This document shows positions 16,848 to 24,825 of a DNA stretch of 64,000 nucleotides, in pieces; position 1 is the stretch's first letter; every line of letters begins with the position of its first letter. The translations under genes were made by a program, and so were the position numbers. Source of the DNA: Pseudomonadota bacterium (GTDB lineage: Bacteria > Desulfobacterota > Syntrophobacteria > Syntrophobacterales > Syntrophobacteraceae); contig JAEZHY010000068.1 in assembly GCA_023416335.1 (NCBI GenBank), forward strand, positions 3,646 through 67,645. The letters run 5' to 3'. The notes under the pieces are model-generated. The model did no database searches, had not been told where the DNA came from, and saw only the letters and a program-made list of their open reading frames with translations.

Positions 16848-17708
16848 TCACGATCCGGCACGAACACCGGGCACTTCTCCCACCGCCTGCCGCCATTTTC
16901 GAAGATATTCAAATGCTTCCTCTGCCGCCTTCTCTGCCATTGCCTCATAGGTATACAGTTCGACCGTGACAAATCCCTCGAACCCAATTCCCTGTATTGC
17001 CTGCAGCACACCGGGAATATCGATCGCCCCCTGGCCGAGCATCAGGTGGTGGTGTTTGCGGGTGGCGGCGATATCCTCCAGGTGGAAATGGGTCGTGCAA
17101 TGCGCCAGGTTCGAAACGAGAACGGATGGATCTTCACCTACACAAAAGAAGTGGCCGATATCGAAATTCAAGGAAAAAACTTCCGGGTCGAGATCGCGGT
17201 ACAGCTCAATGAATTCCTCGCTCCGTTCGATGAGCAGTCCGGGTTCCGGCTCGATCAGAATCCTGATTCCCTTTTCGCGTGCCCTGCCCTCGACAGCCTT
17301 GAGGCCATCCCGAAAGAAGCGCCTCCCCTCTTCCCTCGTGATTCCCTCCAGCGGCCCTCCCGGTTCGGTCGAGATGTTCCCGGCGCCCAGTTTCTCCGCA
17401 AGGTCTATACACCGCAGGGTATATTCGATTCGTCTCGTCCGTTCGGCCGGATCTTTCTCGATCCAGGACGGATGGTACGTATCGCCGTCGGCGTGGTGCA
17501 TGAAAGCATTGATGTTCGATATTTCCAGCCCCTTTTGGGCAAGGAGATTTCTAGTTTCCCTGATATCCCGATCCGTGAAGTTGAGAGGATAGGCGTGGGG
17601 AACGTCGGCCATGATTTCGATTCCTTCGTAGCCAATATCCGCCAGGGTGTTGATGGTTTCGGAAAGAGAACGGCGAAGGAACGCATTCGAGCTGAAAGCA
17701 AATCTCAT
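16848..17708 (-). CDS. Sugar phosphate isomerase/epimerase-like TIM-barrel protein (paralogue B)
   Basis: 286 residues of the xylose-isomerase-like TIM-barrel superfamily (AP_endonuc_2). Metal-ligand candidates are the Glu in EPEPG (about 153), the Asp-His of NFDIGH, a His in HFHLED and the Glu in VTVELYTYE, the usual Glu/Asp/His/Glu set of a divalent-metal epimerase or isomerase. Its start overlaps the stop of the upstream paralogue by 4 bp (ATGA), so the pair is cotranslated. The two share the whole plan (FSxNAFxRxS, ADVPHxYPxN, HxHxEDI, VELYTY) but have diverged strongly. The substrate is unknown. Confidence 0.8.
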   Translation of the reverse strand: MRFAFSSNAFLRRSLSETINTLADIGYEGIEIMADVPHAYPLNFTDRDIRETRNLLAQKGLEISNINAFMHHADGDTYHPSWIEKDPAERTRRIEYTLRCIDLAEKLGAGNISTEPGGPLEGITREEGRRFFRDGLKAVEGRAREKGIRILIEPEPGLLIERSEEFIELYRDLDPEVFSLNFDIGHFFCVGEDPSVLVSNLAHCTTHFHLEDIAATRKHHHLMLGQGAIDIPGVLQAIQGIGFEGFVTVELYTYEAMAEKAAEEAFEYLRKWRQAVGEVPGVRAGS

Positions 17709-18559
17709 TGATCCTGCCTCGATATTAACGGGTTGAGAAAATCAAAAGCCTTTTTGGCCGCATTAATAGGATCTTCAGAATATGTGTAAAGTTCGACGGA
17801 CGCAAAACCATCATATCCGGTTGCATCGAGCAATCGGAAAAGTTCTCTGAAATCGACATCCCCTTCCCCCGGGATGAGATGATAATGCTTCCTGCAGCGG
17901 ATATCCTCGATGTGGACGTGAAAAATCCTCGACGCCAGTCCCTCGATTACCTCTTTTGGATCTTCTCCCAGGACGTGACTATGCCCGAGATCGAGGTTTG
18001 CTCCGAAGAATTCGGAGTCCATATAACGAATAAGGTCCCGCAGTTCATCAAAGCATTCCACGAGAAGCCCCGGTTCGTATTCCATGCCGATGCGCACATT
18101 TTTTTCAGCCGCGTAGCCGAGCACCTCGGCAAGGGATTCCTTCAGGTATTCGAGAGATTTCCCGGGACGTACACCCGGAACCATTCTGCCGGAAGTTATG
18201 CTCACATTGGGACAGGAAAAAAAGCGGGCTATATCGATACACCTTTTCGTGTACTCGACCCGCCATTTCCGTTTTTCTTTGTCGGGGTTGGCCAGGGAGG
18301 GTTCGAAAAGCGGTTCCCAGAATTTCGCCTGGTAATACCCGACTGCCGTGTTTGCGTTGATATTGACGACGCGAAGATTTCTTTCCCGCAATGATGACTG
18401 GATTGCAGCCAGGCCGGAGTCCGTCACATTTGACGGATACAGATGGGGAACATCGGCGAGCAGCTCCACACCGGAATATCCACTATCGGCAATATGCGCG
18501 ACAGCTTCCTCAATGGAGTAACGCACAAACGCATTGGTGCTGAAGGAGAGTTTCGTCAT
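17705..18559 (-). CDS. Sugar phosphate isomerase/epimerase-like TIM-barrel protein (paralogue A)
   Basis: 284 residues, first gene of the tandem pair. It has the same architecture as its neighbour: MTKLSFSTNAFVRYS opening, ADVPHLYPSN, catalytic-type EYEPG, NLDLGHSH, HVHIEDI and VELYTYSEDP. These provide the Glu, Asp/His, His and Glu metal ligands of the family. Both chains keep the ligands, so both are probably active, perhaps as a heteromer or on successive substrates. Upstream is only repeat DNA, so the promoter must lie within or beyond that repeat. Confidence 0.8.
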   Translation of the reverse strand: MTKLSFSTNAFVRYSIEEAVAHIADSGYSGVELLADVPHLYPSNVTDSGLAAIQSSLRERNLRVVNINANTAVGYYQAKFWEPLFEPSLANPDKEKRKWRVEYTKRCIDIARFFSCPNVSITSGRMVPGVRPGKSLEYLKESLAEVLGYAAEKNVRIGMEYEPGLLVECFDELRDLIRYMDSEFFGANLDLGHSHVLGEDPKEVIEGLASRIFHVHIEDIRCRKHYHLIPGEGDVDFRELFRLLDATGYDGFASVELYTYSEDPINAAKKAFDFLNPLISRQDQ

Positions 18560-19022
18560 ATGAACGGCAAATGCTGTTTGAATTTGTTAATTAATGAACC
18601 ACATCAGCACGTCAATCGCAGGTTCCCAAGCCCCGGGGGCAGTTGCCCAATCATCGCGACAGCCTCGGATGACTCGCAGAGCCCGGCTTCGTCATTCCGG
18701 CCCTTCTCTTCAATCAGGACAAGTTCACACCGGAATCCATGCTTTCGGGCAGATCAATCCGGAATTCAAGGCCTTAAAAACCTGGATCCCGGCTCAAAAG
18801 CACTGCCGGGATGACGGGATTGGGGGCTCCGTCGAATAATGCCCGGGAACCTGGCCCGTCTCCATTTGGGCAACAGCTCCTCCCCCTTGGGAACCCCGCC
18901 CCGGTAGGCACGGAGGTGGGCACGATGAAACCACCGCGCTTCGCTCGCCCACCCTACCGCGCTCGCCGCTCACTTCCAAATTGTTTTTCAGTTCACAGAT
19001 CACTGCTCACTGGTCTCCCCCC
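18560..19022. repeat. Composite intergenic repeat with inverted ends (copy 3)
   Basis: 463 bp without a gene. From about 18620 to 18900 lies an element with related inverted ends: GGTTCCCAAGC ... GTTGCCCAA at the left and TTGGGCAAC ... CTTGGGAACC at the right. Internally it has a GAATGACTCGCAGAGCC / GTCATTCCGG module and CCCGGCTCAAAAGCACTGCCGGGATGACGGG. A degenerate GTGGGCACGATGA module follows, then AGTGAGC-like heptads (rc) at 18987-19025 that reach the queF stop codon. Confidence 0.7.
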
Positions 19023-19484
19023 TCACTCCCTCCCACCGCGGTAGGTCGCCTTCTCAAGCGGCAGGAGCGTGCAGGAAGGAGGCAAACTGCCGGTTTCGAT
19101 CACAGCGTCGATTGTTATGCCTCCCCGTGCGTACCATAGGCCGGTCACACGGATGAACTTCGGAGACATGGCCTCTTTCAGCCTGTTGTGGATATAAACG
19201 GTGCAGTCTTCGTGAAAGGTCCCGTGGTTGCGGAAACTTCCGAGAAAAAGCTTGAACGACTTGCTCTCGACCAGCTGCCCGGAAGGGACATAATCGACAA
19301 TGATCGTCGCAAAGTCCGGCTGGCCGGTTATGGGGCACAGAGTGGTGAATTCGGGCGCGGTAAGCCGCACAACGTAGTCGAGCCCCGGATGGGGGTTCGA
19401 AAAGGTTTCCAGGAGAGCTTTCTCCGGGGCTTTCGCAATTTTCGCTTTTTTTCCCAGTTGGGTGAGATCGGATTGAACGGTCAT
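19023..19484 (-). CDS. queF: NADPH-dependent 7-cyano-7-deazaguanine reductase QueF
   Basis: 153 residues, the short YkvM-like QueF type. It reduces preQ0 to preQ1 in queuosine synthesis. Catalytic C50 lies in [14 protein letters not shown] with D57, and the NADPH-binding ESKSFK motif is at 73-78. H91 follows in GTFHEDC. It is 18 bp downstream of queC, forming a queC-queF operon. The stop codon lies beside heptanucleotide repeats. Confidence 0.95.
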   Translation of the reverse strand: MTVQSDLTQLGKKAKIAKAPEKALLETFSNPHPGLDYVVRLTAPEFTTLCPITGQPDFATIIVDYVPSGQLVESKSFKLFLGSFRNHGTFHEDCTVYIHNRLKEAMSPKFIRVTGLWYARGGITIDAVIETGSLPPSCTLLPLEKATYRGGRE

Positions 19485-19502
19485 TATGATTCCATTTCGA
19501 TT

Positions 19503-20198
19503 TCAGGAAACGTATTCGGTCGGATCGGCCATGCCGGCTTCGGAAAAGCCTTTTCTGCGGAGCAGGCAGCTGTCGCACCTTCCGCACGCCCTGCCCGCGG
19601 CATCGGGGTCGTAGCAGGAATGAGTCATGCCGAAATCGACCCCAAGCGCGGTTCCCTTCTTAACGATTTCAGCCTTGGTCATTTTTATCAACGGCGTATG
19701 GATGCGCACACGGAGCCTTCCCTCGACCGACTCTTTGAGGGCAAGGTTGGCCATCTTCTCATAAGCCTCGATATATTCGGGCCGGCAATCGGGATAGCCG
19801 GAATAATCGAGCGCGTTGACCCCGACGAAGATGTCGGCCGCCGGAAGCACTTCGGCCCAGGCCAGGGCAAACGACAGAAAGATCGTATTCCTCGCCGGAA
19901 CATAGGTCACGGGGATCCTGGATTGCATTTCTTCCAGGGGAACGTCTTTAGGGACTTCCATCGCGGAGGTCAGGGCCGAACCGCCGATGACGTTGAGAGG
20001 CAGATCGAGGATCAGGTGCTCCCGGGCGTCCAACATTTTCGCCACTCTTTTTGCAGCTTCGAGTTCCGCGCTGTGCCGCTGCCTGTAGTTGAAGCTGAGC
20101 GCATGCGCCGCAAAACCTTCTTCTTTCGCTATTGCCAGGCAGGTGGTCGAATCGAGCCCGCCCGAGAGGAGTACAACGGCATTTCTCTCTATTGCCAA
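19503..20198 (-). CDS. queC: 7-cyano-7-deazaguanine synthase QueC
   Basis: 231 residues. It converts CDG to preQ0 using ATP and ammonia. The PP-loop SGGLDS is at 12-17, the zinc motif C-x2-C-x2-C (CGRCDSC) with a preceding Cys is near the C-terminus, and YVPARNT and [10 protein letters not shown] are diagnostic. The start is TTG 20198 ([14 protein letters not shown]), eight bases after GGAG; an upstream GTG/TTG extension would add 21 residues not found in the family. The leader holds a preQ1-I-like hairpin. QueC and QueF are adjacent, while queD and queE are not in the window. Confidence 0.94.
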   Translation of the reverse strand: MAIERNAVVLLSGGLDSTTCLAIAKEEGFAAHALSFNYRQRHSAELEAAKRVAKMLDAREHLILDLPLNVIGGSALTSAMEVPKDVPLEEMQSRIPVTYVPARNTIFLSFALAWAEVLPAADIFVGVNALDYSGYPDCRPEYIEAYEKMANLALKESVEGRLRVRIHTPLIKMTKAEIVKKGTALGVDFGMTHSCYDPDAAGRACGRCDSCLLRRKGFSEAGMADPTEYVS

Positions 20199-20258
20199 TT
20201 CAAGTTCTCCGTCGAGATGTTTCAACAAATTTCCCGTGAGTCGATCGGGTAGTATGCA

Positions 20259-20297
20259 CACCCTTTATCTCAAGGTGCCGAGCAGAACCTGAGCCCA
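20259..20297 (-). promoter_or_regulatory. Candidate preQ1-I-like riboswitch in queC leader
   Basis: On the minus strand, CTCAGG ... CCTTGAG (20293-20288 and 20275-20269) forms a hairpin with the loop TTCTGCTCGGCA, giving the AGGTTCT opening typical of preQ1 class I. It is followed by ATAAAGGGTG. The A-rich tail is shorter than usual, so the pseudoknot is not certain. It lies about 70 bases before queC. Confidence 0.3.
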
Positions 20298-20336
20298 ACT
20301 AAATGCATCCTGGTGCCCAAAATTGTGTATTTTATC

Positions 20337-22097
20337 TTACTCGAAAAGAAACATATAGAAATCAATTGGATCGATCGTCGCAAAAATCCGCTCCTGCACG
20401 GGCAAAATGATTCCTTCATCCGCGGTGACGAGCAGTATCCGCTTGTCCTTCCTGGGAGAGATTCTTTCGATGATTGCTGCATCCGCCGACTTTATGGTTT
20501 TATCGGTATAGATTACTTCCGTGTTGCCCGTCGTATGCCTGGAGCTTTCCACGCCGTCGAAAACGAGAACGACCTTTGCAAAATGACCGCTCTTTACGGC
20601 AACCGCCTCTATGAACTGCTCCCGCAAATGCTGGAGAGTCCGGATCGCGGTCCCGCGCTCGTCCTTGTAAATGCTCAGCAGCACGTTATAGCCGTCAATG
20701 AAAAGGTCATAGCGCCTGCTTTCGCCCGAACCGATGAAGTCCTCCAGATCGCGAAACCGGCGAGCGCGTCCGGTCACTTCCCTGCCGGGTTCGTACTCCG
20801 CATAGAGCCGCTCAAGGATCTGCTTCTTTTTGTGCCGGAGAGCATCCCTGGCCTGTGTTGGATCGGCTATCAAGCCCAGGTCCGCCAGGTTGTCGATCGC
20901 ATTTTGCAGCCGCTTGATTTTCGACAAATTTGAGGGCACAGGGTCGAGCAGTTGAATTCGCCCAAGCAGGTCGCCTGCACCCGCGTGCTGTGTTCCGATT
21001 ATTCTCTGGATCCCGGGCAGTTTGAGCAGGCGGTTTTTCTCGTTTACGAGCGCTTCTTTTACCTTTTCCACCTCTTTGTGCACGACAAGGGAATCGGCAT
21101 AGACGGATTCAATCTTTGCGAGGGAGAGATCGATTTCAAGCATCTTGGCCCTGACATCCGAAACCAGGCCGTATTCCTCATCGGCCCGCTTCTGGAATTC
21201 GAGCGCCCGCCGGGTCCTTTGCAGAAGCGATTCGAGGCGCACCGCCTCCTTTGAGGCATCCTCCCGGTCCAGGTATTGATATCTTTCGAACCACTCCTTG
21301 CGCCGCGCCGTTACGGCCTCACTCACTTTCCTGTCGAACTCCGCCTCCAGTTCCTTCCATTTCCTCCGCAGTTCCTCATTTTCGCCCTTGAGGTGTGAAA
21401 CCTGTTCGACGGAGCGGCCAAGATCGGCCTGGACCTTTTCGAGTTTCTTTTCAACTCTCCTGCAGCGTTCCTGGAGTTCCGGAGCAGGCCTGGATTTCTG
21501 CTCCTCGCCCGCTCCCTCGAGTTCAAAAGCAAAACCGGCCCCCTTTTCGCTCTCCAGAAATCTTTTGGCGATATCGGGATGTTTGTCAATAAACACACCC
21601 CATGCGGACAGGACCGGAACGAGAAGGTCGAAAAGACTTTCGTCGGGTTCTTCCGACCAGAAAGACTCATCCCCCAGAAAGTCCAGGAAACGTTGCTGTG
21701 TAAGGAAACCGAGGGCATAAAGACCGATGCAGAAGCGCTCGGGACCGAGCAGGTCCCGGATCTTTCTCCAGTTTGCAACGATGAAATCCCCGTCGAGCAT
21801 TGCCAGATAGGAAAGAGTGTCTGACTGCTCTTCCTCCCACTCCGCGAGGATTTTTTTGAAAAAAGCGCGGTCGCTTTGGAGCCTGCGCCTGATTCTGCCG
21901 ATGATCTGCGGCTGGACGAGCATCCGGGCGAACTTTCCCGGCTGGAGGGAAAAGCCTTCCAAAACCTCCCGTTTTAAAATAGGATTTGCGATAAGAATCC
22001 GAACCCAGGTTGCGGCAGGGATATCCTTCGTAATCCGGTCGTAGAACTGCGCCGGCAATTTGGCGAGGATTTCATCTTCTTTTGGTTCAGACTCCAT
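20337..22097 (-). CDS. Coiled-coil protein with C-terminal NYN/PIN-type nuclease domain
   Basis: 586 residues in three parts. An N-terminal helical domain (about 1-200) is unlike anything I recognise. A long charged coiled coil (about 205-370) follows, then a linker and a C-terminal NYN domain (about 460-586) of the PIN fold. The acidic residues expected for metal-dependent RNA cleavage are present: D464 and D468 in DLFIDGYN, D514 in FDG, D539 in SADAAI and D560 in TADEGI. YacP/Rae1 is the nearest kind of domain I know. The N-terminus could be a partner-binding or ribosome-associated module. The gene ends upstream of the queC leader and is divergent from cutA. Confidence 0.75.
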   Translation of the reverse strand: MESEPKEDEILAKLPAQFYDRITKDIPAATWVRILIANPILKREVLEGFSLQPGKFARMLVQPQIIGRIRRRLQSDRAFFKKILAEWEEEQSDTLSYLAMLDGDFIVANWRKIRDLLGPERFCIGLYALGFLTQQRFLDFLGDESFWSEEPDESLFDLLVPVLSAWGVFIDKHPDIAKRFLESEKGAGFAFELEGAGEEQKSRPAPELQERCRRVEKKLEKVQADLGRSVEQVSHLKGENEELRRKWKELEAEFDRKVSEAVTARRKEWFERYQYLDREDASKEAVRLESLLQRTRRALEFQKRADEEYGLVSDVRAKMLEIDLSLAKIESVYADSLVVHKEVEKVKEALVNEKNRLLKLPGIQRIIGTQHAGAGDLLGRIQLLDPVPSNLSKIKRLQNAIDNLADLGLIADPTQARDALRHKKKQILERLYAEYEPGREVTGRARRFRDLEDFIGSGESRRYDLFIDGYNVLLSIYKDERGTAIRTLQHLREQFIEAVAVKSGHFAKVVLVFDGVESSRHTTGNTEVIYTDKTIKSADAAIIERISPRKDKRILLVTADEGIILPVQERIFATIDPIDFYMFLFE

Positions 22098-22124
22098 TTA
22101 CGGCCTTTTAGACGGGAGATTCCG

Positions 22125-22448
22125 ATGATCGAGATATCAATTGTCCTGGTAACGGTCGGCAACGAAGAAGAAGCGGCCAAAATCGGACGGACCCTGGTTG
22201 AAGAAAAGCTGGCTGCCTGCGCCAACATGGTGCCCCGCATCCGCTCTATTTACAGCTGGAAAGGGACTATCTGCGACGAACAGGAATCTCTCTTATTTAT
22301 TAAGACCCGTACATCCCTGTTCCCAGCCTTAAGAAATAGAATTCGGGAACTGCACAGTTACGAAGTTCCCGAGATAATATCTTTTCCGATCGCACAGGGC
22401 CTGCCGGAATATCTCGACTGGGTCGTCGGAGAAACGAAGGAGGGTTGA
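22125..22448 (+). CDS. cutA: CutA1 divalent-cation tolerance protein
   Basis: 107 residues. A small ferredoxin-like trimeric protein linked to copper tolerance. Diagnostic segments are LVTVGNEEEAAKIGRTLVEEKLAACAN, YSWKG, IKTRTSLFPALRNRIRELHSYEVPEI and PEYLDWV. It carries the conserved Cys of LAACAN and the His of LHSYEVP. The length is normal. There is a divergent start 27 bp from the NYN protein gene, and repeat DNA follows the stop. Confidence 0.95.
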   Translation: MIEISIVLVTVGNEEEAAKIGRTLVEEKLAACANMVPRIRSIYSWKGTICDEQESLLFIKTRTSLFPALRNRIRELHSYEVPEIISFPIAQGLPEYLDWVVGETKEG

Positions 22449-22606
22449 CACAGGGCAGTCTGGTTCCGTTCCCCCACCTTTCCGTCAGGACGGGCGGTGG
22501 GCACGATAAAACAGTGCCCACCCTACCATGCTCGCCGTTCACTTTAAAATTGGCAGCCTTGATTCAGTTCACTGCTCACTGTTCACAGTTCACTGACTGC
22601 GACAGT
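22449..22606. repeat. Mosaic repeat, hairpin module and heptads (copy 4)
   Basis: Between the convergent cutA and hisD. A perfect hairpin GGTGGGCAC-N9-GTGCCCACC occupies 22496-22522, then CTACC ... TCGCCGTTCACTT. From 22567 there are heptad-like repeats (GTTCACTGCTCACTG...) that run into the hisD stop codon. Confidence 0.75.
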
Positions 22607-23908
22607 TCACTGTTTCCTGATGCGAATCGATTCCGCGTGGGCCTTCAAGCCTTCCAACTCGGCCAGCCGGATGATTGAATCCGCATCCCTGTCGAACGCA
22701 TTCCGGGAATAGGAAATGACACTCGTCTTCTTCAGAAAGTCATCCACACCCAGGGCTGACGCGAAACGGGCCGTGCCCGCCGTCGGGAGCACGTGGTTGG
22801 GACCTGCGTAATAATCGCCCACCGCCTCGGGTGTATTCTCTCCCATGAACACGGCGCCGGCGTTTTCGATCTTTCCCAGGACAGGAAGAGGATCTTTCAC
22901 CTGAAGCTCGAGATGCTCGGGGGCTATTCTGTTTGCCAGTTCCACGGCGCGCTCGATATCTTCGACAACGAAAACGGCCCCATAGCGATCGAGCGAGGCG
23001 GCGGCCGTCTCACGCCGCGGCAGGAGCGCGAGTTGGTCTCCCACTTTGCCGGCGATCTCTTTTGCCAGGTCCTCTTCGGTAGTGATGCATATTGCGCTCG
23101 CCATATTGTCATGCTCGGCCTGGCTGAGCAGGTCTGCGGCTACGTAGTCGGCCCTTGCTCCGGAATCGGCGATAACGAGAATCTCGCTCGGACCGGCAAT
23201 CATATCGATCCCGACTTCGCCGGATACCAGCTTCTTTGCCAATGCGACGAAAATATTCCCCGGACCGACAATGACGTCCACAGGCGCAATCGACTCCGTA
23301 CCATAGGCCAGAGCGGCAATTCCCCAGGCACTTCCGGCCTTGCAGATCCGTGTGACGCCAACCTCGCGGGCAGCAGCCAGAAGGTGCTCATTGATGCTTC
23401 CATCACGCCTGGGCGGGGTTATCATCGCGATATCCCGCACGCCGGCGAGTCTTGCGGGAATCCCGTTCATGAGCACCGAGGAGATGAGTGGCGTCTCTCC
23501 CCCCTGTCCACCCGGGATGTAGAGGCCCGCCGCCCGAACCGGCCTGACTATCTGCCCGAGAAAGGTGCCGTCCGGCTTCGTGATGAAATGGGAATACCGG
23601 AGCTGCTGCTTGTGGAAGTCTTCTATATTGCAGATGGCCGTCCGCAAGATGCCGAGGAATTCTTCATCCACTCCGGCGTATGCCGCGTCCATCTCGGCTT
23701 CGGAGACCACAAGATTCTCCGCTACCATACCGGGAGCGTCGAATTCTCTCGTGAACCGCAGGACGGCAGCATCCCCGTCGGCTTTAACCGCTTCGATTAT
23801 CTCCGCCACCCGCCCTTCCAGGGCCGGATCCGCCCCCGGCTTCCTACGGGAGATAGCGCTTATTTTCCGCTCCGCCTTGTCCGACGGATAAGCAAATATC
23901 TCGATCAC
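22607..23908 (-). CDS. hisD: Histidinol dehydrogenase HisD
   Basis: 433 residues, full length. A zinc enzyme catalysing the last two steps of histidine synthesis, oxidising L-histidinol to L-histidine with two NAD+. Diagnostic blocks are YIPGGQGGETPLISSVLMN, GPGN and IDMIAGPSEILVIADSGA, with a zinc-type QAEHD and PEHLELQV. The start is GTG with GGAGGG upstream. It lies 2 bp after rlpA, so the two are cotranscribed; there are no other his genes in the window. The terminal TGA is formed within a CAGTGAAC heptad. Confidence 0.96.
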   Translation of the reverse strand: MIEIFAYPSDKAERKISAISRRKPGADPALEGRVAEIIEAVKADGDAAVLRFTREFDAPGMVAENLVVSEAEMDAAYAGVDEEFLGILRTAICNIEDFHKQQLRYSHFITKPDGTFLGQIVRPVRAAGLYIPGGQGGETPLISSVLMNGIPARLAGVRDIAMITPPRRDGSINEHLLAAAREVGVTRICKAGSAWGIAALAYGTESIAPVDVIVGPGNIFVALAKKLVSGEVGIDMIAGPSEILVIADSGARADYVAADLLSQAEHDNMASAICITTEEDLAKEIAGKVGDQLALLPRRETAAASLDRYGAVFVVEDIERAVELANRIAPEHLELQVKDPLPVLGKIENAGAVFMGENTPEAVGDYYAGPNHVLPTAGTARFASALGVDDFLKKTSVISYSRNAFDRDADSIIRLAELEGLKAHAESIRIRKQ

Positions 23909-23910
23909 TT

Positions 23911-24693
23911 CTATTTACCCTCCACAGCTACCACAAAGGCGTCGGGGAATCCCCCCGCCTTGAATTTATCAAGCTCGTTTTTGGCCATTACGAGATCCTG
24001 GTAGTTCCCGACCTGCACTCGGAAGAAGTAACCGTTCCCGTGCCTGTCGGCTCCCTGGGTCATTCTGGCCTCTCTATATGCCTGTTTCATTCGATCTGTC
24101 AGCCGAGAAGCGTTTCCCTGGTCACGGAAAGCTCCGACCTGGATCGTGAACTGGCCATATCGGAAGGATGGCACGGGATCGGTCTTCCAGTAGGTTTGCC
24201 CGGCCACTTGAAATTCCGAAGCATACTGCACCGCTTCGACACGGACCCTTGCCAGCCCTTTGCCGTATGACCCAAGTTCCTGGGCGCCTCGGCAGGAAAG
24301 ATCGATGATCCGCCCCGAGACGAACGGCCCCCTGTCGTTTATCCGCAGAATCACAGCCCGCCCATTTTCAAGATTCGTTACCTTGACGTGAGTCCCGAGT
24401 GGGAGCGTTTTGTGGGCGGCTGTCATTGCCCACATGTCGTAAGGCTCTCCGCACGAGGTGGACTTGCCGTGAAAATCGGCTCCGTACCAACTGGCCAGAC
24501 CTTCTTCAGTATAGCCCTGAGCGCTCGGCAGCGGGTAATACCATACGCCTTTTATTTGGTAGGGCCGCTGGCTCTTCAGACCGGAAGGAGGAACGGCAGG
24601 CGGCGGAGTATAAGCGGTTTTGGTGGAACAACTGAACAGGAAGAGCAATACGACGAGGTACACCCACGGAATCGAACTCTTTCGGCTTTCCAC
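23911..24693 (-). CDS. RlpA-like lipoprotein with SPOR domain
   Basis: 260 residues from GTG 24693 (MESRKSSIPW...), chosen because GAGGGG precedes it and the hydrophobic signal then ends in the lipobox LFSC; a TTG 23 codons upstream lacks a ribosome site. The double-psi beta-barrel has GLASWYGADFHGKSTSCGE, AHKTLPLGTHVKVTNL and INDRGPF (septal lytic-transglycosylase type), and a C-terminal SPOR domain (about 185-260) binds denuded glycan at the septum. It is an outer-membrane lipoprotein of cell division. It is coupled to hisD by a 2-bp spacing, a housekeeping mix with no obvious functional link. Confidence 0.9.
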   Translation of the reverse strand: MESRKSSIPWVYLVVLLFLFSCSTKTAYTPPPAVPPSGLKSQRPYQIKGVWYYPLPSAQGYTEEGLASWYGADFHGKSTSCGEPYDMWAMTAAHKTLPLGTHVKVTNLENGRAVILRINDRGPFVSGRIIDLSCRGAQELGSYGKGLARVRVEAVQYASEFQVAGQTYWKTDPVPSFRYGQFTIQVGAFRDQGNASRLTDRMKQAYREARMTQGADRHGNGYFFRVQVGNYQDLVMAKNELDKFKAGGFPDAFVVAVEGK

Positions 24694-24796
24694 CGGCCCC
24701 CCTCGCGCCTCCCCCGAAGCGTCCCGAGTGAAAAACTGCGTCCCTGTTTCTCCCCCTTCCAAAAATCAAAAAGGGGGCATGTGCTCTGAAGCTAAC

Positions 24797-24824
24797 GAAA
24801 AATGCCCGACAAGCGGGCATTTTT
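24797..24824 (-). terminator. Rho-independent terminator of the synthase gene
   Basis: On the minus strand, ATGCCCG and CGGGCAT form a stem, extended by A/T pairs, with a short loop and a TTTT run. It starts a few bases after the stop at 24826. Confidence 0.8.
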
Positions 24825-24825
24825 C

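Noticed and set aside
16848..18559. Assignment of the TIM-barrel pair to an ebo-type metabolite cluster
   Set aside because: No other ebo-like gene (prenyltransferase, TatD, dehydroquinate-synthase-like) is nearby.
22449..22606. Rho-independent terminator for cutA or hisD
   Set aside because: The 22496-22522 hairpin has no U-tract and belongs to the repeat family.
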